From positions 1 through 64,000 of the forward strand of contig CAJUTR010000004.1 of the NCBI GenBank assembly GCA_910589665.1: a stretch of 64,000 nucleotides of DNA, in the 5' to 3' direction. Source of the DNA: an uncultured Eubacterium sp. Its GTDB lineage: Bacteria > Bacillota > Clostridia > Lachnospirales > Lachnospiraceae. Below the pieces are notes generated by a model. That model had not been told where the DNA came from, did not search any database, and saw only the letters and a program-made list of their open reading frames with translations. The translations under genes and the position numbers were made by a program. This document shows positions 9,036 through 17,140 of the stretch, piece after piece; position 1 is the stretch's first letter, and the number at the start of each line of letters is the position of its first letter.

Positions 9036-10583
9036 TCAATTTTCAGCCTTTTCATCTAATTCAAACCAAAATTCTACACCATTGTCATAATTTTTCACTC
9101 CGTACTGCTGGTTATGGGCGTCCATGATCGCCTTAACGATAGATAATCCGATCCCATTGCCACCATACTCACGTGTCCGCGCCTTATCCACCTTATAGAA
9201 TTTATTCCATATTTTTCCAATTTCCCCTTCTGGAATCTTTTCCCCTGTATTAAATACACTGATCCTCGCCTTTTCCCCGCTGCTTTGTATCTTTACCTCA
9301 ATGATGCGCTCACCGCCGATGTGGTTGACCGCATTGCTGACATAATTCATGACAACTTCTTCTGCCATATATTCATCTGCCCATACAAAAACCGGATCTG
9401 TCTCTGCAAATGACACCGTGATCCCTTTTTGCCGGAACAAAATATCCGAGGATGCCAGTACCGACTTTACAACCTCCCGAACATCAAAATGCTCGAGATG
9501 CACCTGCCCATTACCAAATTCCAGCTGGTTCAGGCTCAAAAGCCGTTTGACCATCTGGTTCATTTTATCCGCCTCATCCACGATGACCTCACAATAAAAC
9601 TCCCGGCTCTCAGCATCTTCATTGACATTTTCCTGAAGTCCCTCGGCATATCCCTGGATCAAGGCAATCGGCGTCTTTAACTCGTGAGACACATTGGCCA
9701 GGAATTCCTGGCGCATTTGTTCCTGCTCGGAACGGCGCTGCAGGTCGAGTTGTAATTCATTATTTGCCGTTTTTAACTCGGAAATCGTCTCCTCGAGTTT
9801 ATCCGACAGGGAGTTCATGCTGTGGCCCAGCACGCCGATCTCATCCTTCCTGTCTTCTTCGTACCGGACGTCAAAATTGAGCTGTTCCATCTTCTGCGCC
9901 AGTTTTGCCAGCGCCAGGATCGGCTTTGTATAGCGGTTGCTGACAAATATCATGATCAGGACGCAGAGGATCGTAACAGCAACCCCGGCATACGCCAGAA
10001 ACTCATTTGAAATGGATGCGCTTTCCCGTATGCTCTGATAGTTGGCACGCACATAGATCCAGTAATCCCCATTCAGTCCGCCGACCAGTTCCATATAGCT
10101 TGAACTCGTCCGTTCATCATACACTTTATAAAGCTCGTAGCTTTTCGTTTTCTGGATCATTTCATAATTTTCATCAAATACATTTCCGAGCCGCTTAAAC
10201 ATCACATATTTACTAAACTGCGCGATATTTTTTTCCTTCATCTGATCGCTCATGCCGGGATACAGATAATCAATACTGTTTACCATCCCGCTCTCTACAT
10301 TGACCCTCACTTCCATAATATACATGGTAACACTGGAATTCAGACTAATCTTATCGACCTCATCATAAAGTTCATTTTTCTGCTCCACCGAGAGCGACTC
10401 CCAGTCATTGGCAGCAAACAATTCCGCAGTCTGTCCGTACGCGCTGTCCATCGTTTTCTTTTTGAAATATTCATAATATCCGGGCAGCAAAAAAAGATTC
10501 ATGATCCAGCATATGACAATGCTCAATATGATCATTCCGGCTGAAAGGAACACCAGCCGTAACCGAAGCGACTGTTTCATCAT
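9036..10583 (-). CDS. Membrane sensor histidine kinase (OmpR-class partner)
   Basis: Product of 515 residues. A membrane segment near residues 8-30, an extracytoplasmic sensor region of about 160 residues, and a second membrane segment near 195-215 lead into HAMP. The HisKA H-box is NVSHELKTPIALIQGYAEGL with the phospho-acceptor histidine. The ATPase domain has N, G1 (GIGLSI) and F regions. It is encoded 9 bases after its response regulator. The stimulus is unknown; architecture is like cell-envelope stress kinases of the PhoR/VanS type. Confidence 0.93.
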   Translation of the reverse strand: MMKQSLRLRLVFLSAGMIILSIVICWIMNLFLLPGYYEYFKKKTMDSAYGQTAELFAANDWESLSVEQKNELYDEVDKISLNSSVTMYIMEVRVNVESGMVNSIDYLYPGMSDQMKEKNIAQFSKYVMFKRLGNVFDENYEMIQKTKSYELYKVYDERTSSSYMELVGGLNGDYWIYVRANYQSIRESASISNEFLAYAGVAVTILCVLIMIFVSNRYTKPILALAKLAQKMEQLNFDVRYEEDRKDEIGVLGHSMNSLSDKLEETISELKTANNELQLDLQRRSEQEQMRQEFLANVSHELKTPIALIQGYAEGLQENVNEDAESREFYCEVIVDEADKMNQMVKRLLSLNQLEFGNGQVHLEHFDVREVVKSVLASSDILFRQKGITVSFAETDPVFVWADEYMAEEVVMNYVSNAVNHIGGERIIEVKIQSSGEKARISVFNTGEKIPEGEIGKIWNKFYKVDKARTREYGGNGIGLSIVKAIMDAHNQQYGVKNYDNGVEFWFELDEKAEN

Positions 10584-10592
10584 GATCCCCCA

Positions 10593-11264
10593 TCAAATCT
10601 CAAATTTGTATCCCATTCCCCAGATCGTCTTAATGTACCTCCCACATGTCTCTCCCATTTTATTTCGGAGCTTCTTTACATGGGTATCGATCGTTCTCGC
10701 ATCGCCAAAGTAATCATAGTCCCACACATGGTTCAATATGCGTTCGCGGGATAGGGCAATGTCCTTATTCTCCATAAAGTACGCCAAAAGTTCAAACTCC
10801 TTAAAACTTAGGTCGATCTTTTCCCCGTCAATCATTACTTCGTGGGCCGAACGGTTCAGTGAAATGCCTCCGTATTCGATCATATCTTCAGAAGACGCAT
10901 TCGCCCGCCGCAAGATCGCCTGTACCCTCGCCACAAGAATCTTCGGGCTGAACGGTTTGGAAATGTATTCATCGACACCAAGTTCAAAGCCGCGCAGTTC
11001 ATCGTCTTCTGACCCGCGCGCCGTAAGCATGATGATCGGGACTTTGGAATACTGCCGGATTTCCCGACAAACCTGCCATCCATCCATTTTCGGCATCATC
11101 ACGTCCAAAATGACAAGGTCGATATTTTTTTCCTTTAAAAAAATATCGACCGCACTCTCACCGTCTGCTGCCTCCAGCACTTGAAAATCCTCCCGCACGA
11201 GGAAATCTTTTACAAGCTTGCGCATCCTCTGCTCATCGTCCACGACTAGTATTTTCTGTTCCAA
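10593..11264 (-). CDS. OmpR-family response regulator
   Basis: Product of 223 residues with an N-terminal receiver (acidic pair in VVDDEQ, phospho-acceptor in VILDVMMPKMDGW, conserved lysine in YISKPF) and a C-terminal winged-helix DNA-binding domain that includes RTIDTHVKKLRNKMG and ends IKTIWGMGYKFEI. It would bind promoter DNA when phosphorylated by the kinase encoded immediately downstream. Targets are not evident; the following small membrane protein and FKBP genes are upstream on the same strand and could be part of the same regulon. Confidence 0.95.
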   Translation of the reverse strand: MEQKILVVDDEQRMRKLVKDFLVREDFQVLEAADGESAVDIFLKEKNIDLVILDVMMPKMDGWQVCREIRQYSKVPIIMLTARGSEDDELRGFELGVDEYISKPFSPKILVARVQAILRRANASSEDMIEYGGISLNRSAHEVMIDGEKIDLSFKEFELLAYFMENKDIALSRERILNHVWDYDYFGDARTIDTHVKKLRNKMGETCGRYIKTIWGMGYKFEI

Positions 11265-11297
11265 AAAAATCCCTCCATTCCATGCCTGTGAAGCGTG

Positions 11298-11873
11298 TCA
11301 GTCTGTACCCTGCTGCCCCAGCGCAGCCTCCCTCTCTTTCAGTTCCGTTTCCCAGTTTTCGTACTTATTTATAAGTTCTTCTTCCATTTTGGCCTGATAA
11401 TCCGTAAAATATGTAAAAATCGAGTACTCGCTTTTTACATCAATCACAACGATAGCGGCTACAATGACGATGAGCGCAAACACGATTACTTTCAGTTTCT
11501 TATTGATCAGCCGCTGCCCTTCGTACATCCGCTTAAAACGGTTTCCGTCTGACGGCATCCCCCCAGGCGGGCGGGACTCCTGCACGACCACTTCACTCTG
11601 TCCGCCCTTAACCGGAATAACCGGCAGCCGTTCCGGGGGGAGCTTCCCCCGGATGACTGCTGTATTGCGTAATTCATTCAAAAACGCATAGCCTACAACT
11701 GTAGTGAAAACATGTTCTTCGACGGCTTTCACGTATACCTTCCCAGCCACTTTGCCATCCATCAGATTACATTTACTCCGCATGGCCTGAATAACCTTTT
11801 CTTCCATTACGGCCTGTTCGTATACATCCTTATTATCAAATTGGTAATGGGTTACGATCTGTTTGTCTGACAT
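11298..11873 (-). CDS. Single-pass membrane protein of unknown function
   Basis: Unrecognised product of 191 residues. The N-terminal 130 residues are soluble and predicted cytoplasmic, followed by one strong membrane segment near residues 131-151 (VIVFALIVIVAAIVVIDV) and a short, charged, helical outer tail ending with a coiled-coil-like stretch. It lies 33 bases upstream of the response regulator gene and 25 bases after the FKBP gene, so it is probably cotranscribed with the two-component system. No catalytic motif is visible. Confidence 0.7.
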   Translation of the reverse strand: MSDKQIVTHYQFDNKDVYEQAVMEEKVIQAMRSKCNLMDGKVAGKVYVKAVEEHVFTTVVGYAFLNELRNTAVIRGKLPPERLPVIPVKGGQSEVVVQESRPPGGMPSDGNRFKRMYEGQRLINKKLKVIVFALIVIVAAIVVIDVKSEYSIFTYFTDYQAKMEEELINKYENWETELKEREAALGQQGTD

Positions 11874-11898
11874 AGGTTTCCTCTCTTTTCCGCTAATT

Positions 11899-13071
11899 TT
11901 ATTCGAACGTCAGCTCATCCTCATCATCCGCCAGCTCTTCTGCCGTTCCCTCTTTCGCATGTTCCCCGACAAAATCCTTGACACGCTCGATTAGCATCTC
12001 ATCCCGCGGCCGGCTTCCCATACTTTCTTTATACTCCTCTTCCATCTCTTCCAGAGTCCTCGGTGTATCTTCCCCTGCTTCTCTCGACTCTTCCTCAGAC
12101 TCATCAGACTCCTCCTCTCCGAGCATTTCTGTGAGCGCATTTTTGTAATACTCGTCATCCATCGTGATCCCCTCTTTGGACGCGATGGTCTTCGCGATCA
12201 TTATATCAATAACCGTCTCATTCGCGATCTCTTCCAACCCGTCTTCATCCATTCCAAAACTCTGCAGCAGCTCATTCACATCCATGCCGGAAAGTTCGGC
12301 AAAATTCGTATACATTTTCGTGACGTCTTCACTCGCGCTGGCCAGCATCTTTTCGGGAACAGATTTTACTTTTACGCCTTCCCTGAGTTCATCCCACACC
12401 AGTTCACCTTTGCTGTCCCTGTTTTCTTCTAACTGCAATGCCTTTTCGTACTCAAAATATTCCTGTACCGTATTGCATTTTCCTTCCGAGGCTTTCTGTG
12501 CCGTCTTATCACTAAACTTTTCATGCACCTTGATGGTAAACTGGACGGTCTTCCCCGCTAGGCTGTCATCGTCATAATCGGCGGGAAACTTGCAGTCGAT
12601 CGTCTTTTCTTCTCCTTTTTTTATCCCGACGATCCCTTTTTCAAAGTCTGGCACATACTCTCCCTTGCCGATCCATACATACGCGTCCTCCTCGGAAGCA
12701 TCCTCCAGTTCTTCGCCATTTAAACTTCCGGTAAAATCAATATTTACAAGGTCTCCGTCCGTCACGACATCATCATTTTCCATCTCTGTCTCCTCCGCCG
12801 CGGAGATCATGCCGGAATAAACATCCTCGTCCATCGGCTGTACATCTGCCGTCAATCCTTTATACTCGCCTAATGTTATATATCCTGCTTTTTGAAAATC
12901 ATAAATTTCTCCGTCGTCCAGTTTATCTGCTGATTGAACCGACAATTCTTTATAGATCAGCATGCCCAGACCGCCGAACACCATTCCTGCTACAAGTGTA
13001 CAGGCAGCAAGGATGACTACCGTTTTCGCCTTGATTCCATGATTACTTCCTGTTTTTTCGCTTTTACCCAT
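11899..13071 (-). CDS. Membrane-anchored trigger-factor-like FKBP peptidyl-prolyl isomerase
   Basis: Product of 390 residues. One N-terminal membrane anchor lies at about residues 17-40. An FKBP-type domain follows at about 95-185, with VNIDFTGSLNGEELEDA and DFEKGIVGIKKGE typical of trigger factor and SlyD-like isomerases. A helical segment resembling the trigger factor C-terminal chaperone arm follows, then a very acidic tail. True trigger factor is cytosolic and ribosome-bound; this version lacks the ribosome-binding domain and should act outside the membrane on exported proteins, similar in role to PrsA. It is probably cotranscribed with the downstream membrane protein and two-component genes. 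Confidence 0.82.
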   Translation of the reverse strand: MGKSEKTGSNHGIKAKTVVILAACTLVAGMVFGGLGMLIYKELSVQSADKLDDGEIYDFQKAGYITLGEYKGLTADVQPMDEDVYSGMISAAEETEMENDDVVTDGDLVNIDFTGSLNGEELEDASEEDAYVWIGKGEYVPDFEKGIVGIKKGEEKTIDCKFPADYDDDSLAGKTVQFTIKVHEKFSDKTAQKASEGKCNTVQEYFEYEKALQLEENRDSKGELVWDELREGVKVKSVPEKMLASASEDVTKMYTNFAELSGMDVNELLQSFGMDEDGLEEIANETVIDIMIAKTIASKEGITMDDEYYKNALTEMLGEEESDESEEESREAGEDTPRTLEEMEEEYKESMGSRPRDEMLIERVKDFVGEHAKEGTAEELADDEDELTFE

Positions 13072-13179
13072 GACACATTGTCCTTCCTGTTTTTTATTTG
13101 TAAAACGATTGTATCATATAATTGTGAAAAAAAAAAGAAAAGACAGAGATTATTTTCTGCCTTTTCAAAAACGTATTTT

Positions 13180-13727
13180 CTACTTTGCTACATTCGACGC
13201 AAAATCCTGCGACGCTTCTTTCTCCGTCTGAAAATCTCCGGAAATCGTCACAGTTCCACCGGTAATTTCGGTTTGGACCAACGGTGCAAATATTACTTTA
13301 TCGTCAGATACGATACATAACTGCTCTCCGATCAGTTCACTCGTGATATGCGAGAAGATTTTCGCCCCCTCCTCCGTAAATGTGAGGGAAACCAAATATT
13401 CTTCCTTGCCTTCTGCCGTCTGCTGTGTCTGGGCCGCCGCACCTTCAATATGCGTCCCGTCGAGCAGCACATCTTTTTCCTCATACGTTACATTTTCTTC
13501 TCCGCTCTCAAACATCCCCCCTGTTCCCCATTTTCTCTCGTCAGGCTGCGTCCGGCGATAAATTTGATATCGGCAGCCGAAGACTTATGTCTCGTATCGG
13601 ATCCCTCTTCGACATTGTATTCCTGCTCCGACCTGCTCCCCACATCTCCTACACGGTTCCCTGCACGTGTCACGATGAGGACAATGGCCAGCACGACCGC
13701 AGCAAAGGATAAAATAGCTCCAAACAA
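13180..13727 (-). pseudogene. Small SecD P1-like membrane protein split by a frameshift
   Basis: Two overlapping reading frames together make one sensible protein. The upstream frame (13727 to 13488) gives a signal/membrane segment and a linker. The downstream frame (13515 to 13180) gives a fold very close to the P1 head of SecD, with LVSLTFTEEGAKIF and ITGGTVTISGDF. They meet at a run of six G (minus strand) near 13516-13521; one extra G would fuse them into about 182 residues. The downstream ATG has its only purine-rich upstream sequence directly against it, too close for a good ribosome-binding site. This may be a real frameshift, phase variation at a homopolymer, or a sequencing error. 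The intact function would be unknown, as it lacks the SecD channel. Confidence 0.6.
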
Positions 13728-13801
13728 CGCTCTCCCTTTTTAACTATTTTTTAATATTCGTGATTAAATCCACATTTACCGCATGAAACTGAGATTTTAT
13801 T

Positions 13802-14407
13802 CTACAATTCTTCAGCCTTAAAGGTATTATATCCCTCATAATAATAGCTTACATCAATACCTTTCATATATACTTCCCTATCATCTATCTGATCTGTTAA
13901 TGCGTTCTTCAGTAAAACCTTAATTTCTATATCCTTAATTGGGCTTCTTTCCATTGCAAGCAAATAGTCTTCTTTGTCAACTGTATTCCAGTCTACAACT
14001 AACTTTAATTCCTTTTTAAGAATCAAATCTAACCATATGCGTGTACTTCTCCCATTCCCCTCCCTAAAAGGATGAGCTACATTCATTTCCACATATTTTT
14101 GAATTATTTCATCAAATGTTGATTGAGGCATATTATCAATATGCTTTAATGCAGTCTCCAGATACATTACGGGAGCAAATCTAAAGTTTCCTTTTGCAAT
14201 ATTTACTGTTCTTATTTTTCCAGCAAAGTCATATAACTCATCAAACAAAAAATTATGAATTTTAGCAAGTCCAGAAAATTTTCCAACTTCAAAATCTTCC
14301 ACAATGTTGCTCTCATATAACCTTATGGCCTTAATCTTACTTATTTTCTCTTCTACTCTCGCAAGTTCTGCTGAATCATTAATGCCTAATTTATTTTCCA
14401 GAGCCAT
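13802..14407 (-). CDS. Fic family protein (AMPylase-type)
   Basis: Product of 201 residues, a compact Fic domain. The active-site motif HPFREGNGRSTR is at residues 112-123, matching the consensus HPFxxGNGRxxR in full, so it should be catalytically able. Fic enzymes transfer AMP or related groups to hydroxyls of target proteins, and many act as toxins held in check by an inhibitory helix on a separate antitoxin. No clear antitoxin with the SxxxEN-type helix is encoded beside it. It lies in an AT-rich islet next to the ssrA 3' end, suggesting acquisition by transfer. Confidence 0.9.
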   Translation of the reverse strand: MALENKLGINDSAELARVEEKISKIKAIRLYESNIVEDFEVGKFSGLAKIHNFLFDELYDFAGKIRTVNIAKGNFRFAPVMYLETALKHIDNMPQSTFDEIIQKYVEMNVAHPFREGNGRSTRIWLDLILKKELKLVVDWNTVDKEDYLLAMERSPIKDIEIKVLLKNALTDQIDDREVYMKGIDVSYYYEGYNTFKAEEL

Positions 14408-14427
14408 ACCTATCCTCCATAAGTCTA

Positions 14428-14592
14428 TTATTTCAACTGTATATAATACTCTAACTGTTCGATTTCTGTCTTAACTTTCTTCATTTCCAACAAAGCATTT
14501 ATCGCATTATCTTCGTACTTCGGCGAATTAATATCTTTTATATCTGTGCAAAAATAATCTTGTTTGATAGGTGCTTTTTCTTTGTTTCCAGC
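14428..14592 (-). pseudogene. C-terminal fragment of an unrecognised gene
   Basis: An open stretch of 54 codons bounded upstream by an in-frame stop and lacking a start codon. It encodes a hydrophilic helical tail rich in Lys, Glu and Asp that ends VKTEIEQLEYYIQLK. Codon use and AT richness match the adjacent Fic gene. It is best read as the remnant of a deleted gene in the islet; family not recognised. Confidence 0.35.
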
Positions 14593-14677
14593 TCATATTC
14601 TATTACCTCTTATTTGCATCATATATTTCAAATCTCTTCATATAACTACCTCTCCCGATAAATCAATCATTTCAAGC

Positions 14678-14938
14678 CTATTTTCTCCAATTTTCCCATA
14701 AGAAAACAGTACCTGTTGTACCATCCCATTTAATCGGTTCCCCGAAAATATTATCTTCAGGAACAGCAATTTTTTCTGATAGTTCTTTTAAATGAATCAA
14801 CGCACGATCCAATGTATCACTACCTCTAGTGTGATGCATTTTACTTTTTAATCTAACAATATCCGTTTCTTCTATTGATTTAACTTTTTCAGGTAAAGGA
14901 CCTATCCAATCCACCAGCCACAAAAGTGTTGTTTCCAT
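14678..14938 (-). CDS. Small hypothetical protein
   Basis: Possible product of 86 residues, tryptophan-rich at both ends, with a hydrophilic middle. No family is recognised. The start is uncertain: GGAGG lies about 20 bases before the chosen ATG, and a TTG two codons earlier is also possible. It may itself be a shifted or truncated relic in the islet. Low confidence that it is expressed. Confidence 0.35.
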   Translation of the reverse strand: METTLLWLVDWIGPLPEKVKSIEETDIVRLKSKMHHTRGSDTLDRALIHLKELSEKIAVPEDNIFGEPIKWDGTTGTVFLWENWRK

Positions 14939-14996
14939 TATCAATTAACATTTATCATATCCTCCAATTTAACCAGATGAAATAATCCTGCTATAC

Positions 14997-15161
14997 TTAC
15001 GCTAGCTTTGCACTTCTGCAATTTTTACGCTCATTCTCAATCATCCTGTTATATTCCGCTTCTGTCATCACACAAGCAACTTTGTTATTTATTATAACAG
15101 TTACCATGTCTTTCCTGCAACAACTAAATTGATTTATCACTACCATTTTTTCTTCAATCAT
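14997..15161 (-). CDS. Very small hypothetical protein, Phd-like character
   Basis: Product of 54 residues when started at the ATG at 15161, which has AGAGAGGA a few bases upstream; a longer start 18 bases earlier lacks this. The middle, VTVIINNKVACVMTEAEYNRM, reads like the strand-turn-helix at the start of Phd/YefM antitoxins, but the match is too short for a confident call. It sits between the islet relics and the transposase remnant. No cognate toxin of the Phd type is visible. Confidence 0.35.
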   Translation of the reverse strand: MIEEKMVVINQFSCCRKDMVTVIINNKVACVMTEAEYNRMIENERKNCRSAKLA

Positions 15162-15216
15162 AAAGTCCTCTCTTATCATACTAAAAAGGGACTATCGGTT
15201 AATACCGATTTTTAAG

Positions 15217-15448
15217 CTATAAAACAAACGCAGTCTGTTCCTGCTCTGCGATCTGCGTCACAATACGGTCAACAGCTCTTATTCCACGCATGTTTGCGTA
15301 ATTACAAGCCAGACAAATCAAATTCCTCCATCACTTTTTTCAAGGTATAGACTGGATCGTCGTGAGGTAAACTCAATTCGAAGAAACTGAAGTTGATTTT
15401 CTGTTGCCCAATTTCAAAAAATTCGTTTTAATATTTATGGTTTTTCAT
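15217..15448 (-). mobile_element. Broken IS1182-type transposase remnant
   Basis: Minus-strand frames together encode recognisable pieces of an IS1182-family transposase N terminus. One piece holds QQKINFSFFELSLPHDDP and YTLKKVMEEFD. In another frame comes NYANMRGIRAVDRIV, which in intact copies lies further along the same protein. An in-frame stop falls after six codons and a deletion or frameshift separates the pieces, so it cannot be active. The remainder of the element is missing. It marks this interval as a former insertion site. Recognition is from memory of the family and should be confirmed by a translated search. Confidence 0.7.
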
Positions 15449-15476
15449 CGTTACATTATAACATGTAACGGAGAGA

Positions 15477-15515
15477 AGATGGTTGTCGTTAGCCATCTTT
15501 TTTCTCTTTTTATGT
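15477..15515 (+). terminator. Hairpin with T-tract in the islet
   Basis: A six-base stem AGATGG/CCATCT is followed by a T-rich run on the plus strand. No gene reads into it on that strand now; it may belong to the vanished part of the insertion element. Confidence 0.4.
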
Positions 15516-15524
15516 AAAAGTTTC

Positions 15525-15562
15525 AGAGGCAGGTATGATTCGCATGAATCACACCTGCCTCT
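15525..15562. repeat. Strong inverted repeat between the IS remnant and ssrA
   Basis: Arms AGAGGCAGGT and ACCTGCCTCT, continued inward by TGATTC/GAATCA with one mismatched position, form a stem of about 17 pairs and a four-base loop. It lacks a T-tract on either strand, so it is not a clear terminator. The 200 bases between it and ssrA hold nothing recognisable. Confidence 0.6.
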
Positions 15563-15771
15563 GCTTGGAACTACCTATTTTCTGACAATCCCCTATTTTT
15601 TTACAAGTTTGCGCAGTTCTTAAAATACCATACCAATTTTGTCTTCGCATTATTTTTTGACCACAATCATGTTGATTTGAAACGATTTAGAACGGTCTAA
15701 AATAGTAAATCTGACAATTTTCCAATGCCTGTAATGCCCATAAATGCGATCTTTCGTTGGTCTTTCCCTAA

Positions 15772-16110
15772 TGGACCTGGCGGGAATCGAACCCGCGTCC
15801 AAACCGGAATCCCATGTACTTCTACTATCATAGTTCATTCTTTGACATTCCCTCCGCCTGACGAAAATGAACATCCTGCAGGTTTTAGTAGCTTCATGAT
15901 ACGCCCGTATACGCAAAGCTTAATATACGTCGTTTCCTACATCATTGATGCCTGGGTCTTAAGGTGTAGGTGCCCTAAGTCAGACAGCAGCCATTAGGCT
16001 GCGTATGCTAAATTGTCTTCAGCGTTTATTTTTTTCTGCGTTTTAACGTGGTCACAGTCCACGGATAGCTTCTCCATCTTCAGCCGGCCTGTCGAAACCA
16101 GTACAAGCCC
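15772..16110 (-). ncRNA. ssrA: tmRNA
   Basis: Transfer-messenger RNA that frees stalled ribosomes and tags the unfinished protein for degradation. The 5' end GGGCTTG pairs over seven positions with CAGGTCC at the 3' end, and the T-arm GGGTTCGATTCCC and the GGTTTCGACAGG 5' signature are present. The tag frame ends AEDNLAYAA followed by TAA at 15994-15996. CCA is not encoded. The length of about 340 bases fits. Its 3' end borders an accessory islet, in keeping with ssrA being a common integration site. Confidence 0.95.
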
Positions 16111-16124
16111 GTACTGTCATTCTT

Positions 16125-16153
16125 ATGATAACAGATCCATCCGATCTTGTCAA
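16125..16153 (-). promoter_or_regulatory. Housekeeping promoter of ssrA
   Basis: On the minus strand TTGACA and TATCAT are separated by 17 bases, and the -10 box lies 14 bases before the mature tmRNA 5' end, leaving a short leader for RNase P to remove. Confidence 0.85.
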
Positions 16154-16163
16154 TTGCCATTTT

Positions 16164-16952
16164 TTACTTCTTCTCCTGACGGCCTTCGTGATTCATCGTA
16201 TAATTTTCTTTATAGATCAACTCAGAGATCGGTACGAGGGTAAATCCCTTTTCTTTTAACGTTTTTATCATCGTGTCTAACGCTTCTGCCGTATGTTTGG
16301 CCCCGTTATGGCATAGAATGATCGATCCGTTTCCAAGATGCTTGTGCTCCGTTACTTTACGGATGATGGTAGATGCGTCGTAATCTTTCCAGTCCAAAGA
16401 ATCGACATCCCATTGGATTGGGAAATAGTTGATTTCACGGCATACCTGGATCAGATTGTCGTTATAGTCGCCGTATGGGGGCCGGAACAATATCATCTCT
16501 TTTCCGGTCAGCTGTTTGACTTTTTCGTGGGGCGTTAATATTTCCGTCTTGCATTCCTCGGCACTGAGCGTGGACATCTGCTTGTGGTTTTCACTGTGAT
16601 TCCCGAGATCATGCCCAGCAGCAGCGATTGCTTTCACATCGTCCGGATATTTATCAATCCAACCGCCTGTCATAAAAAATGTAACTCGGACATCGTTCTG
16701 TTTCAGCACTTCTAAAATCTTGCCGGTATCTTCATTTCCCCACGCCGCATCAAACGAAAGCGCGATTTTCGGCTCTTCGGTGCCTACACAGTAAATAGGC
16801 AGTTCTTTATTGGATAAGTGGGAGCTGATCGTGGCGCTGGTCTGCGGATAGAGATAAAGGCTGGTTGCTAAAAGAAGCAGTGACGTGAGCACGATGGCTC
16901 CGACTTTCGTAAAAAGGATAAGATTCTCTTTGTCTTTTTCAATGTCTTTCAT
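16164..16952 (-). CDS. Membrane-anchored polysaccharide deacetylase (NodB domain)
   Basis: Product of 262 residues with one N-terminal membrane segment (about 15-35) and a NodB deacetylase domain outside the membrane. Motifs: SFDAAWG (catalytic Asp and metal Asp), HSENH (metal histidines), and RPPYGDYN. The FDAAWG form is typical of PdaB-like sporulation deacetylases rather than the xylan or chitin enzymes. Likely substrate is cell-wall or spore peptidoglycan glycan. It is encoded just upstream of the ssrA promoter on the same strand. Family call firm, exact substrate inferred. Confidence 0.88.
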   Translation of the reverse strand: MKDIEKDKENLILFTKVGAIVLTSLLLLATSLYLYPQTSATISSHLSNKELPIYCVGTEEPKIALSFDAAWGNEDTGKILEVLKQNDVRVTFFMTGGWIDKYPDDVKAIAAAGHDLGNHSENHKQMSTLSAEECKTEILTPHEKVKQLTGKEMILFRPPYGDYNDNLIQVCREINYFPIQWDVDSLDWKDYDASTIIRKVTEHKHLGNGSIILCHNGAKHTAEALDTMIKTLKEKGFTLVPISELIYKENYTMNHEGRQEKK

Positions 16953-17140
16953 TCTAAAAACTTCCCGGGAAATTTTTTACTATTCTATTAGAAAAAACAA
17001 TATTTTATTCCCAAAAAAGACTGAAAGTACAGATCAACCGTTCCAATCGGCTGGCGTCTTCCACACGATCGTCACTGACCGCGATCTACATTTGATCCCT
17101 CCTGTCTCTCTGCCCTCCAGGCGCATGACCCGAAATGGCC

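Noticed and set aside
13802..15161. Complete Fic toxin-antitoxin pair
   Set aside because: The neighbouring small ORFs do not show a clear inhibitory SxxxEN-type helix; one is Phd-like at best.
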